17,807 nt of DNA from Planctomycetota bacterium (GCA_026647295.1 JAPKHB010000039.1:1-17807); one strand, 5' to 3'. Positions 6,155-12,547 are shown, counted from the stretch's first letter. Numbers and translations are program-made. Notes: generated by a model not told the origin, from the sequence alone.

Positions 6155-6497
6155 CAGCCACCCCCTCGCCCGCGGGTGCTCCCTCGACGTAGGCGCGGGC
6201 CGACTCCACCGAGGGGAAGGTGCGCAGCACGCGGCCCAGGCCGACGATGCCGATGGCGCGCGCGACGGCCTCGCGCGGCCGCGCGAGCGCCAGGCGCTTT
6301 TGCCCGGCGTCCAGCCTGAGGCCCGCCTTGACCAGGGCGCCCAAGCCCGAGCTGTCGACGAAGCGCACGCCGTCCAGGTCCACCACCACCCCGCGGGTGG
6401 CGTGTTCCACCTGCGCGAGCAGGCGCGCCTCGAACTCCCCGACCGCGGCGCCCGCGAGTTCGGCCGGCGGCTGGGTCACGGGCACGGGCACGTCCAT
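6147..6497 (-). CDS. STAS-domain protein (anti-sigma factor antagonist type)
   Basis: The product has 116 residues and is a single STAS domain. The core reads GVVVDLDGVRFVDSSGLGALVKAG, with the DSSGLG motif at 48-53 whose serine is phosphorylated in SpoIIAA/RsbV relatives. The usual role is partner switching: unphosphorylated antagonist binds an anti-sigma kinase and frees a sigma factor. No kinase, phosphatase or sigma gene is visible nearby, so the partner is unknown. The ATG at 6495-6497 lies eight bases after a GACACT that resembles the TACACT boxes elsewhere in the window. The gene overlaps folB, an unusual operon partner for a STAS regulator. A stand-alone lipid-asymmetry (MlaB-like) STAS protein is an alternative, but no mla genes are seen. 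Confidence 0.88.
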   Translation of the reverse strand: MDVPVPVTQPPAELAGAAVGEFEARLLAQVEHATRGVVVDLDGVRFVDSSGLGALVKAGLRLDAGQKRLALARPREAVARAIGIVGLGRVLRTFPSVESARAYVEGAPAGEGVAGA

Positions 6498-6505
6498 GGC
6501 GCGGC

Positions 6506-6511
6506 AGTGTC
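6506..6511 (-). promoter_or_regulatory. Weak -10 candidate GACACT before the STAS gene
   Basis: GACACT lies eight bases before the ATG and differs by one base from the TACACT boxes at 3754 and 4187. No Shine-Dalgarno sequence is evident. It is a weak call made mainly by analogy. Confidence 0.25.
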
Positions 6512-6542
6512 CCCGAAGGATGGGTCGGGCGCAAACGGGGGG

Positions 6543-6558
6543 CGCGGGCCCGCCCGCG
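6543..6558 (-). terminator. GC stem-loop directly after the lipoprotein gene ending at 6560
   Basis: Seven-base complementary arms (CGCGGGC/GCCCGCG) are separated by two bases, so the real loop must open slightly. The structure starts one base after the stop codon and has no T-tract. Confidence 0.4.
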
Positions 6559-6559
6559 G

Positions 6560-7024
6560 TCAGCGCAGGACGAAGGGGGTGGGCACGCCCTCGCCTTCGA
6601 GGCGCAGGGCGCCGTCCGTTACGCGCCCCTCGGCGAGCCACCCGCCCGGGGGCGTGTCGCCTCCGGACGTCTCGGTGCGAAACCGCAGGCGGTCGCCGTC
6701 GCGGCTCCAGGTGCCGCGCTGCTCGCCCGCGTAGCCACCGTTGACGTAGCGCACGACGAAGGTGGCGTCGGCGCGCAGCTCCAGCCGCAGCTCGATCGCC
6801 GCGACCCGTTCGGCGATCTCCTCCCGCCAGCGGGCCAGGCGTTCGCGGCGCTCGGTCAGGGGCAGGGCGGCCAACTCGCGCTCCCGCTCCCGTACCGTGC
6901 GCAGCCACTCCTCGTGCACGAGTTCCTGGGTGTCCAGCGACCAGGTCCGCGCGAGTTCCGCCAGCCCCGCGTCGCCGCCGCAGGCCGCCAGCGCGAGCCC
7001 CAACGCGGCGCCCCAGGCCCTCAC
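6560..7024 (-). CDS. Lipoprotein with coiled-coil and lipocalin-like C-terminal region
   Basis: The product has 154 residues. The first 15 (VRAWGAALGLALAAC) form a short lipoprotein signal with lipobox LAAC and Cys15. Residues about 42-75 are heptad-like and highly charged (RERERELAALPLTERRERLARWREE). Residues about 83-154 alternate in beta style (ATFVVRYVNGGYAGEQRGTW, DRLRFRTETSGG, LEGEGVPTPFVLR), as in small lipocalin-like or copper-resistance-like folds; this is a shape guess, not a family match. The GTG at 7022-7024 overlaps the TGA of the upstream lipoprotein gene as GTGA, so translation of the two is probably coupled. Longer in-frame starts would run through the upstream gene and lose the signal peptide. 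Confidence 0.75.
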   Translation of the reverse strand: MRAWGAALGLALAACGGDAGLAELARTWSLDTQELVHEEWLRTVRERERELAALPLTERRERLARWREEIAERVAAIELRLELRADATFVVRYVNGGYAGEQRGTWSRDGDRLRFRTETSGGDTPPGGWLAEGRVTDGALRLEGEGVPTPFVLR

Positions 7025-7560
7025 AGGCCCAGGACCTCGACGTACCAGAGGCCGTCGCGGGCGTCGCGCACGACCCGGACGGGCTTGAGCACCCCGCGGT
7101 CGTCCTCGTAGAGGAACTCCCACGCCTCTGCGCCGATCTGGGTGCGGCGCACGGGCGGGCGGTCCGGGCGTGGCGCCAGGCGCATGAACAGGGCGAGCGC
7201 GTCGGCGTAACCCCCGTCGCGGGCCCGCCCAAAGGCCGCCTCCGCCTCGGCGCCCAGGCGTTCGCGGGCGAGCCCGAGGTAGTGCGGGCCCCACTCCGGG
7301 TCGCGCAGGATGCGCTGCCAGCGGTGCAGTTCGTTGCGCAGCGTTTCGTTTGCGCTGGCGGTGAGCAGGTCGCGCAGCGCCGCCAGGTCGGCGCGGTTGG
7401 CGGCGCGCAGCGCGTGTGCGAAGACCTGATCGGGGCGCGTGCGGTCGAGGCCGGCGGGAGGGGCGTCGCCGCACCCGGGCAGGCACAGCGCCGCCGCGAG
7501 CCACAGGAGCGGGCCGCGTCGGAGCCAAGGCCAGGAGCGTGGCCGGAGCCGGGTCCGCAT
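7021..7560 (-). CDS. Lipoprotein of unknown function
   Basis: The product has 179 residues. A basic N terminus and hydrophobic stretch end in LCLPGC, with Cys30 as the lipidation site. The mature part is mostly helical (DQVFAHALRAANRADLAALRDLLT and on), with a beta-type C-terminal section (AWEFLYEDDRGVLKPVRVVRDARDGLWYVEVLGL) that resembles NTF2/DUF4878-like small lipoproteins in layout; I cannot confirm a family. The ATG at 7558-7560 lies seven bases after a TAGGAT -10 candidate, with no Shine-Dalgarno sequence. It is divergent from the SprT-like gene, and the palindromes at 7592-7663 lie between them. It overlaps the next lipoprotein gene by four bases, so the pair is likely one functional unit at the membrane. 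Confidence 0.8.
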   Translation of the reverse strand: MRTRLRPRSWPWLRRGPLLWLAAALCLPGCGDAPPAGLDRTRPDQVFAHALRAANRADLAALRDLLTASANETLRNELHRWQRILRDPEWGPHYLGLARERLGAEAEAAFGRARDGGYADALALFMRLAPRPDRPPVRRTQIGAEAWEFLYEDDRGVLKPVRVVRDARDGLWYVEVLGL

Positions 7561-7567
7561 CGCGTCG

Positions 7568-7573
7568 ATCCTA
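7568..7573 (-). promoter_or_regulatory. -10 candidate TAGGAT, 7 bases before the start codon
   Basis: GGGTAGGAT on the minus strand, followed by seven bases and then ATG at 7560. The left palindrome arm (7592-7602) falls where a -35 box would be. Confidence 0.5.
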
Positions 7574-7591
7574 CCCGCGGCGCGCAGGGAC

Positions 7592-7663
7592 CGAATGCAC
7601 GTGCGGCGCGGACGAGCCTGGCTTCGATTGATCGACCGGAGCCTGGCTCCGTACGTGCATTCG
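7592..7663. repeat. Nested palindromes in a divergent promoter region
   Basis: Outer arms CGAATGCACGT (7592-7602) and ACGTGCATTCG (7653-7663) are perfect inverted repeats of 11 bases. Inside them lie a palindrome TCGAT-TG-ATCGA (7624-7635) and another, GGAGCC-T-GGCTCC (7638-7650). GCCTGGCT also occurs twice in direct orientation (7616 and 7641). The segment is poorer in G+C than its surroundings and codes for nothing obvious. It could be an operator shared by the two divergent genes, or a cruciform-forming element. Confidence 0.75.
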
Positions 7664-7695
7664 AGCGGGGGCGGCGCTGCGTCCCGGGGTCCGCC

Positions 7696-7701
7696 TACCC
7701 T
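7696..7701 (+). promoter_or_regulatory. -10 candidate TACCCT, 6 bases before the start codon
   Basis: TACCCT is followed by TGGAGC and the GTG at 7708. Transcription would start near the GTG. The GGAG in between is too close to serve as a good Shine-Dalgarno sequence. Confidence 0.45.
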
Positions 7702-7707
7702 TGGAGC

Positions 7708-8253
7708 GTGGTCGCGCCCCGCTCCCTCGCCGCGCAACTCGAAGACGCGCTCGCCCGCGTGGGCCGCGTGCTCTTCATCCCGCGCTGGCCGCCCATCGCG
7801 CTGCGCTGGAACAAGCGCCTGCGCCGCGCGGGGCGGGCCGTGATCGACCTGGGCCACGGGGCCTTCAAGGGGGCACGCATCGAACTCTCGCCGGCCTACT
7901 TCGAGGTCTACCCCGGCGACCTCGCGGGGATCCTGGTACACGAGGCCGTGCACGTCGGTCTGGCGCTCAAGGGCCGCCCCTTCGGCCACACGCCCGAGTT
8001 CCGCCGCGCCTGCGAGGCGGCCGGCGGACTGCCCCACAGCCGCTGGCTCCCCGGCCGCGTCTACCGCTACCGCTGCCCGACCTGCGGCGCGGTGCTCGAG
8101 CGGCGCCGGCCGGCCGCGCGCAGCCGTTGGTGCGCGGCCTGCGCCGCCCAGGCCCAGGCCCGCGGCGAGGAGCCCTTCCGGCGCGAGCGCGCCCTGGTGC
8201 TGGTGGAGACGGTGTTCCAGGGCCCCGAGCCCACCCCCGCCCCGGGCGGCTGA
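7708..8253 (+). CDS. SprT-like zinc metalloprotease
   Basis: The product has 181 residues. The SprT-like domain shows the zinc-binding HEAVH (78-82) in LAGILVHEAVHVGLALKG, and GHTPEFRRAC (93-102), which supplies the third ligand region. A zinc ribbon follows, with CPTC (123-126) and CAAC (142-145). This order matches SprT/Spartan-type proteins; relatives in eukaryotes cut DNA-protein crosslinks, while bacterial members are little studied. No signal peptide is seen, so it should act in the cytoplasm. The GTG at 7708 is chosen because it lies right after the TACCCT box; the longer open frame upstream overlaps the divergent lipoprotein gene. The PASTA protein downstream has its own promoter candidate and Shine-Dalgarno sequence. 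Confidence 0.87.
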   Translation: MVAPRSLAAQLEDALARVGRVLFIPRWPPIALRWNKRLRRAGRAVIDLGHGAFKGARIELSPAYFEVYPGDLAGILVHEAVHVGLALKGRPFGHTPEFRRACEAAGGLPHSRWLPGRVYRYRCPTCGAVLERRRPAARSRWCAACAAQAQARGEEPFRRERALVLVETVFQGPEPTPAPGG

Positions 8254-8257
8254 CCGC

Positions 8258-8273
8258 GCCCGGGGTTTCGGGC
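8258..8273 (+). terminator. Weak stem-loop after the SprT-like gene
   Basis: A five-base stem (GCCCG/CGGGC) with a six-base loop ending in TTT starts four bases after the stop codon. It is a weak candidate. Confidence 0.25.
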
Positions 8274-8312
8274 CGGGGCAGGGACAGGCGCCCGGCGCGG
8301 CGGGTCCTGCGC

Positions 8313-8318
8313 TACCCT
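8313..8318 (+). promoter_or_regulatory. -10 candidate TACCCT for the PASTA gene
   Basis: TACCCT lies 54 bases before the ATG at 8373. GGGGAGG at 8357-8363, nine bases before the ATG, provides a good Shine-Dalgarno sequence, so this gene, unlike several neighbours, has a normal leader. Confidence 0.4.
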
Positions 8319-8372
8319 GGGGGCCGCCGGCCGGGCGTGTCCCGGCGCCCCCTGGCGGGGAGGTCCTCGACC

Positions 8373-9848
8373 ATGCGCCGCTCCCTTCTCGCGATCCCCC
8401 TGGTCCTCTTGAGCGCCTGGCTGCTGGCGCCCGCCGCCCACGCCGCCGACAAGGTCGTGCCCGACGTGGTCGGCCTGCCGCTCGAGCCGGCGCGCGAAGC
8501 GCTCGAACGGGCCGGCTGCACCGTGGAGGTGCGCTACCAGGCCGGCCCGCCGGCCGGGCACGTCTACTCACAGACGCCCGGGGGCCTGACCCCGCTCAAG
8601 GGCTCGGTGGCGGTGACGGTGTGGGTGGGCGGAACGGCGCCGGCGGAGGCCGCACCGGGCCCCGACCCCGACGCGCCCCCGTCGGGCGGCCCGCCCAGCG
8701 GCGGAGACGGAGACCTGCCTCCCACCGGACTGCCGCCGACCGGGACCGGGCCCGGGGACCCGGGCCCGGGGCTCCCGCCCTCCGATGGCCCGCCCCCCAT
8801 GCGGCCGACGCCCGATGACCCGCCGCCGGTCGACCCCTTCGCGGGGGACCCGCCGCCGGACGAGGGGATGGGGTCCGAACTCGCCCTTCCGGCCGATCGC
8901 GAGCCCTCGACCCAGGGGCCGCAGTTGCCCAGCGTCCTGGGCCAACCCGAGGCCGGCGCGCGCCGTGCCCTGGCCGGGTGGCGCGTGCGCGTCGAGCACT
9001 CGCCGGGCGTGCCCACCCTGGTCGGGCAGGTGATCAACCAGAGTCCGTTCGCCGGCCGCCCGCTCGCCCCCGGCGAAGAGGTCACCATCGTGGTGGCCGT
9101 CGCGGGGGCGCCGGATCGCACCTGGCGCATCGCCCCCAAGGCGACGGGCCAGGCGATGGAAGAGGCGGCCCGCGCGATCCGCGCCGCGGGCTTCGTGCCC
9201 GAGTTGCGCAGCGTGCGTTCGGCGCCCGCCGACGCCGGTCGGGTGGTGTCGCAGACCCCGCTGCCCGGCAGCCTCCAGCGCCTGGGCGAGGTGGTGGTGC
9301 TGCGCGTCGGACGCGGCGCAGCGGCGTCCCTGTCCCGGCCGGGCGCCACCGGGACCCCGCCCGGGCCGGCGACTCCGGACGCCGGGGGTCCCGCCCCGGG
9401 ACCGGCACCGGCTCCGGAAGACCCCGACGCCCCGCCCAGCGGAGCCGGCGATTCGCCGCTTCCGCCGGGGCCCGGGCCCGAGCCCGGCCCGCTGCCCGAG
9501 CCGCCGGCCCCGGGTCCCGACACCCCCACTCCGCCCCCCTCCCCGCCGCGCGAGGCCGTGCGCCTGGGGGCGACGCGCCTGGTCTCGCCCCCGCCCGGGG
9601 AGAGCTACCCCTGGCGCTACGGGGCCGACTTCGAGTGGACCCCCGTCAAGGGGGCGCTCACCTACGAGTGGGAACTGGAGGAGGAACTGCCCAGCGGCGC
9701 CTGGCAGGCCTCCGACGCCCAGAGCTTTGCCGGCACGACCTACCGGCCCAAGACGCTCCCCCGCGGTCGCTACCGCTGGCGCGTGCGGGCGGTGGCCGGC
9801 GAGGACAAGGGCGAGTGGAGCCCCTGGCAGCGGCTCTACATGTACTGA
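8373..9848 (+). CDS. Secreted three-PASTA-domain protein with FnIII-like C terminus
   Basis: The product has 491 residues. A signal peptide ends at about residue 24 (AAHA-AD). PASTA 1 spans about 27-87 (VPDVVGLPLEPAREALERAG, YSQTPGG). A Pro/Gly/Asp linker of roughly 95 residues follows. PASTA 2 lies at about 183-245 (LPSVLGQPEAGARRAL, VINQSPFAG) and PASTA 3 at about 246-315 (ATGQAMEEAARAIRAAGF, VVSQTPLPG). A second Pro-rich linker (316-395) leads to a C-terminal domain (396-491) with a fibronectin-like pattern (DFEWTPVKGALTYEWELEEE, GRYRWRVRAVAGEDKGEWSPW). PASTA domains usually bind peptidoglycan and sit outside Ser/Thr kinases or PBPs; neither a kinase nor a transpeptidase is present here, and there is no membrane anchor. 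It probably acts in the periplasm or at the surface. The start is fixed by signal peptide and Shine-Dalgarno. Confidence 0.88.
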   Translation: MRRSLLAIPLVLLSAWLLAPAAHAADKVVPDVVGLPLEPAREALERAGCTVEVRYQAGPPAGHVYSQTPGGLTPLKGSVAVTVWVGGTAPAEAAPGPDPDAPPSGGPPSGGDGDLPPTGLPPTGTGPGDPGPGLPPSDGPPPMRPTPDDPPPVDPFAGDPPPDEGMGSELALPADREPSTQGPQLPSVLGQPEAGARRALAGWRVRVEHSPGVPTLVGQVINQSPFAGRPLAPGEEVTIVVAVAGAPDRTWRIAPKATGQAMEEAARAIRAAGFVPELRSVRSAPADAGRVVSQTPLPGSLQRLGEVVVLRVGRGAAASLSRPGATGTPPGPATPDAGGPAPGPAPAPEDPDAPPSGAGDSPLPPGPGPEPGPLPEPPAPGPDTPTPPPSPPREAVRLGATRLVSPPPGESYPWRYGADFEWTPVKGALTYEWELEEELPSGAWQASDAQSFAGTTYRPKTLPRGRYRWRVRAVAGEDKGEWSPWQRLYMY

Positions 9849-9851
9849 TGC

Positions 9852-9867
9852 GGCGCCCGGCCGCGCC
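9852..9867. terminator. Stem-loop between convergent genes
   Basis: A five-base stem (GGCGC/GCGCC) with a palindromic six-base loop fills most of the 21-base gap between the convergent PASTA and diguanylate cyclase genes. It is short and without a T-tract. Confidence 0.3.
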
Positions 9868-9869
9868 CG

Positions 9870-11189
9870 CTACGCCGGCCCCATCGACGGGTCCCACACC
9901 ACCACGCGGTTTCCGCCCAGGCGCTTGGCCTGGCGCATGGCGCTGTCGGCGCGCGAGAGCAACTTGGCCAGTTGCTGCTCGGCGGGCAACTTCGCGTCCG
10001 ACGCCGGATCCAGGCGGGCCGAGCCCGTGAGCCCAACGCTCACGGTGGTGCGCACCTCGTGCCCCTCCGCCCGGCGCGGCTCCCCCGCCCGCTCGCGCAA
10101 CCGCTCCGCCACGTTGAGCGCCCCGTCCTCGTCGGTGCTGGGCAGCAGCACGCAGAACTCGTCGCCTCCGTAGCGCGCGAGCACGTCGCCGTCGCGCAGG
10201 CCGGCCCGCAGCGACCGCGCGGAGCCCACCAGCACCTGGTCGCCCACGGCGTGCCCCAGGTGGTCGTTCACGCCCTTGAAGCCGTCCTGGTCGACCATCA
10301 GCACGACGAGGTGCTCCTGGTAGCGCCACACCCGCGTGAGTTCGCGGGCGAGCACCTCGTGGAAGTAGGCGCGGTTGTACTGGCCGGTGAGCGGGTCGCG
10401 GGAGGCCTGTTCGGCCAGGCGGCGGTTGGCCGCACGCAACGCGTCCTCCATCGCGACGCGGTCCGAGACGTCGCGCAGCGTGAGCACGACGCCGTCCAGC
10501 CGGCCGCCGGCACGCCGGATCGGCGAGACCGTCACGATGCAGGGCACGCGGCCGGTCTCCGGGCCCTGGATCTCCACCTCGCCGGCCCACTCGCCGCCCA
10601 CGTGGACGGCCGCGAACAGGTCGGCCTTCACCCGCGGCTGGTCCGGCAAGGGGAACACGTCGGCCAGGCGCACGCTCGCCGGGCCCTCGGGCGAGCGGCC
10701 CAGCAGCCGCACCGACGACCCGTTCATGTACTCCACCTGCCCCGTGCGGTCGGCGATCAGCACCGCGGCGGACGTCGAGGCCAGCGCGTCGGCCAGGCGG
10801 GCGTCGCGGTCGCGCTTCTGGCCGCGCCGGCGGGCGGCCTCCGCGCGCGCGACCAGGGTCCCCAGGTAGCGCCCGGCGTCGTCGGCGACGAGGAAGTCCA
10901 GCGCCCCGTAGCGCGTGGCCTCCACCCAGTCCGCGACGGCGGCGTCCGTGCCGATCACCACCACGGCGGTCGGGGTGGCCATGCGGGCCGCGGCCTTGAG
11001 CAGGTCGAGGGCCGACATGTCCGGCATGCGTTCCTGGACCAGGAGCAGGTCCGGCGGCGTGGGGCGCGAGAGCGCGGCGAGCGCGCCGCCGCCGGAGGTC
11101 ACCGACTCGACGCGGTGCCCGGCCGCCTGCAGCGTCGCCCCGAGGGCCCGCAGGCGCTCCGGATTGTGCTCCACGATCAGTACCTGCAC
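9870..11189 (-). CDS. Diguanylate cyclase with degenerate receiver and PAS domains
   Basis: The product has 439 residues. A receiver-like domain lies at about 1-115, a PAS domain at about 130-250 (ADRTGQVEYMNGSSVRLLGRS, VSPIRRAGGRLDGVVLTLRD) and a GGDEF domain at about 262-435. The active site is intact (YGGDEF, 341-345), with the signature RDPLTGQYNRAYF. The inhibitory RxxD site (RDGD, 332-335) is five residues upstream, so cyclic di-GMP synthesis with product feedback is expected. The receiver is altered: PDLLLVQERMP puts Gln52 where the phosphorylated Asp normally is, the N-terminal acidic pair is EHN, and the usual KP is missing. Phosphorylation at the normal site is therefore unlikely. 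The GTG at 11187-11189 starts the first receiver strand (VQVLIVEHN). It lies 59 bases after fabL on the same strand, with a strong stem-loop between them. Confidence 0.9.
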   Translation of the reverse strand: MQVLIVEHNPERLRALGATLQAAGHRVESVTSGGGALAALSRPTPPDLLLVQERMPDMSALDLLKAAARMATPTAVVVIGTDAAVADWVEATRYGALDFLVADDAGRYLGTLVARAEAARRRGQKRDRDARLADALASTSAAVLIADRTGQVEYMNGSSVRLLGRSPEGPASVRLADVFPLPDQPRVKADLFAAVHVGGEWAGEVEIQGPETGRVPCIVTVSPIRRAGGRLDGVVLTLRDVSDRVAMEDALRAANRRLAEQASRDPLTGQYNRAYFHEVLARELTRVWRYQEHLVVLMVDQDGFKGVNDHLGHAVGDQVLVGSARSLRAGLRDGDVLARYGGDEFCVLLPSTDEDGALNVAERLRERAGEPRRAEGHEVRTTVSVGLTGSARLDPASDAKLPAEQQLAKLLSRADSAMRQAKRLGGNRVVVWDPSMGPA

Positions 11190-11216
11190 GGCTCCCGCCC
11201 ACGCCCCGCCCGGCCC

Positions 11217-11239
11217 GCGCCCCCGTCCCACGGGGGCGC
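11217..11239 (-). terminator. Strong GC stem-loop between fabL and the cyclase gene
   Basis: A perfect ten-base stem (GCGCCCCCGT/ACGGGGGCGC) with a three-base loop starts nine bases after the fabL stop codon and ends 27 bases before the cyclase GTG. There is no T-tract. It may terminate most fabL transcripts, or attenuate read-through into the cyclase gene. Confidence 0.55.
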
Positions 11240-11248
11240 CTGCCCGGG

Positions 11249-12010
11249 TCAGCCCATGATCGAATACCCGCCGTCCACGACGATGGTCTGGCCCACCATC
11301 ATGCCCGCCAGCGGACTGACGAGGAAGAGGGCGGCGTCGGCCACGTCCTGCGGTTCCGTGAGCCGTCCGGCCGGGGTTCGCCGGGCGCTCTCCGTGAGCA
11401 GTTGCTCGCGGTTGGAGAAGTGCTTGAGCGCGTCGGTGTCGACGACGCCCGCGGAGATGGCGTTGACGCGGATTCCGCGCGGGGCCAGTTCGACGGCGAG
11501 GTGCCGCACCAGGCTCTCGAGCGCCGCCTTGCTGGCCCCGACGGCCGCGTAGTTGGGGATGGCCCGCACCGCGCCCAGGCTCGACACGGCGATGACCCGG
11601 CTATCGTCGGACATCAGCGGCAACGCCTGCTGCACCAGCGGCAGCAGGGCCCTGGCGTTGATGTCCATCGTCCAGTGCCAGTGACGCGTGGTGAGTTCCA
11701 TCGCGGGCTTGATCACGCCCGAGGCCGCGTTGCTCACCAGGATGTCCAGCCGCCCGAACGTCTCCCGGATGGCGCCGAACATCTCGGGCAGGCGCGCCTC
11801 CTCGGCCACGTTGACCTTGTGCATCAGGGCGCGCCGGCCGCAGGCCTCCACGGCCTGGGCCGTCTCCTCGGCGTGGGCCCGGTTGCGCAGGTAGTTGATC
11901 GCCACGTCGCACCCGGCCTGGGCGAGGCGCACGGCGATGGCGCGCCCGATGCCCCGGCTGCCCCCGGTCACGAGGGCCTTGCGGCCCGTGAGGTCGATCG
12001 AAACGGACAT
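11249..12010 (-). CDS. fabL: Enoyl-[acyl-carrier-protein] reductase, FabL type
   Basis: The product has 253 residues with a Rossmann fold. It reduces the enoyl-ACP double bond, the last step of each fatty-acid elongation cycle, using NADPH. The cofactor loop is GGSRGIG (16-22), with NAASG at 94-98. The active site is spaced Y-x6-K (Tyr154, Lys161) in NYAAVGASKAALE. This spacing marks enoyl reductases rather than ordinary SDRs (YxxxK), and the positions match B. subtilis FabL (Tyr151, Lys158). Other stretches recall FabL closely: NAASGVIKPAMEL, HWHWTMDINARALL, DTDALKHFSNRE and TPAGR. FabL enzymes are known to resist triclosan better than FabI. The ATG at 12008-12010 has GGGAGGA six bases upstream. 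The gene diverges from a small lipoprotein gene and shares its promoter region; the cyclase gene follows it. Confidence 0.9.
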   Translation of the reverse strand: MSVSIDLTGRKALVTGGSRGIGRAIAVRLAQAGCDVAINYLRNRAHAEETAQAVEACGRRALMHKVNVAEEARLPEMFGAIRETFGRLDILVSNAASGVIKPAMELTTRHWHWTMDINARALLPLVQQALPLMSDDSRVIAVSSLGAVRAIPNYAAVGASKAALESLVRHLAVELAPRGIRVNAISAGVVDTDALKHFSNREQLLTESARRTPAGRLTEPQDVADAALFLVSPLAGMMVGQTIVVDGGYSIMG

Positions 12011-12043
12011 GAAGGATCCTCCCGCGCCCCGGCCGGGAAACGG

Positions 12044-12050
12044 TACCCTA
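12044..12050. promoter_or_regulatory. Symmetric two-way -10 element between fabL and a lipoprotein gene
   Basis: The seven bases TACCCTA read TACCCT on the plus strand (12044-12049) and TAGGGT on the minus strand (12050-12045). Each is a TANNNT -10 candidate at a fitting distance from its gene: about 45 bases before the GTG at 12095, and 34 before the fabL ATG. It is the only such box in this 84-base gap that suits both genes. Confidence 0.5.
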
Positions 12051-12094
12051 CGAGCACGCCCGGCACCCCCGCCGGTCGCAACGAGGGACCTTCC

Positions 12095-12415
12095 GTGCCC
12101 GCGCGCCTGCCCCTGGCCCTCCTGCTCTGCCTGGCCGCCGCGGCCCTTTCGGCCTGCCAGGGGGCCCCCAACCCCTCGGGCGCGGGCGGCGCCGGGGGCG
12201 CGGCCCCCGGCACGCCGACCGCTGCGCCGGTCCCGGCCGAACCCTTGCAGACCTCCGATCCCGGTTCCCGGTCGCTGCCGCTCGGCGCCCCCGTCGGGGC
12301 GTTGCCCGCGGAGACCTGGCCCCTGCGAGCCACGGAGCCGCCGCCCGCGACCGCTCCCCAGGCGCCCGGCGTTTCGCGGCCGCCCCCGCCCTCGCCGCCG
12401 GCCTGGGCGCGCTGA
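12095..12415 (+). CDS. Small proline-rich lipoprotein
   Basis: The product has 106 residues. The signal VPARLPLALLLCLAAAALSAC ends in the lipobox LSAC with Cys21. The mature part is low in complexity and rich in Pro, Ala and Gly, with no recognisable domain; it ends in PPPPSPPAWAR. It could be a spacer-like outer-membrane or periplasmic lipoprotein. The GTG at 12095 is supported by GAGGGA (12083-12088) six bases upstream, and by the signal peptide starting exactly there. An earlier in-frame start would run through fabL on the opposite strand. It shares a promoter region with fabL, and a strong stem-loop lies 45 bases after its stop. Confidence 0.65.
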   Translation: MPARLPLALLLCLAAAALSACQGAPNPSGAGGAGGAAPGTPTAAPVPAEPLQTSDPGSRSLPLGAPVGALPAETWPLRATEPPPATAPQAPGVSRPPPPSPPAWAR

Positions 12416-12460
12416 TCCCCTCCGCGCACGGCCGCCGCTGACGCGCCGCTGGGCCGCTCC

Positions 12461-12485
12461 GGCCCCCGGCCTCCGGCCGGGGGCC
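12461..12485 (+). terminator. Strong GC stem-loop upstream of the DUF1573 gene
   Basis: An 11-base perfect stem (GGCCCCCGGCC/GGCCGGGGGCC) with a TCC loop. It lies after the small lipoprotein gene and ends 11 bases before the TATACT box, so it also occupies the -35 region of the next promoter. It may act as a terminator or as an operator-like site. Confidence 0.55.
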
Positions 12486-12496
12486 CCGTCCATCCG

Positions 12497-12502
12497 TATA
12501 CT
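12497..12502 (+). promoter_or_regulatory. -10 candidate TATACT for the DUF1573 gene
   Basis: A near-consensus TATACT lies 45 bases before the ATG at 12548. With AGGAG at 12538-12542 five bases before the ATG, this is a standard leader. Confidence 0.5.
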
Positions 12503-12547
12503 GCGGCTGGTGACGCCGCGGCCACGGATCCTCGTGCAGGAGTGGAC

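Noticed and set aside
11190..11231. ATG start for the diguanylate cyclase at 11231
   Set aside because: It would add a Gly/Arg-rich tail encoded by the stem-loop after fabL; the receiver fold begins at the GTG at 11189.
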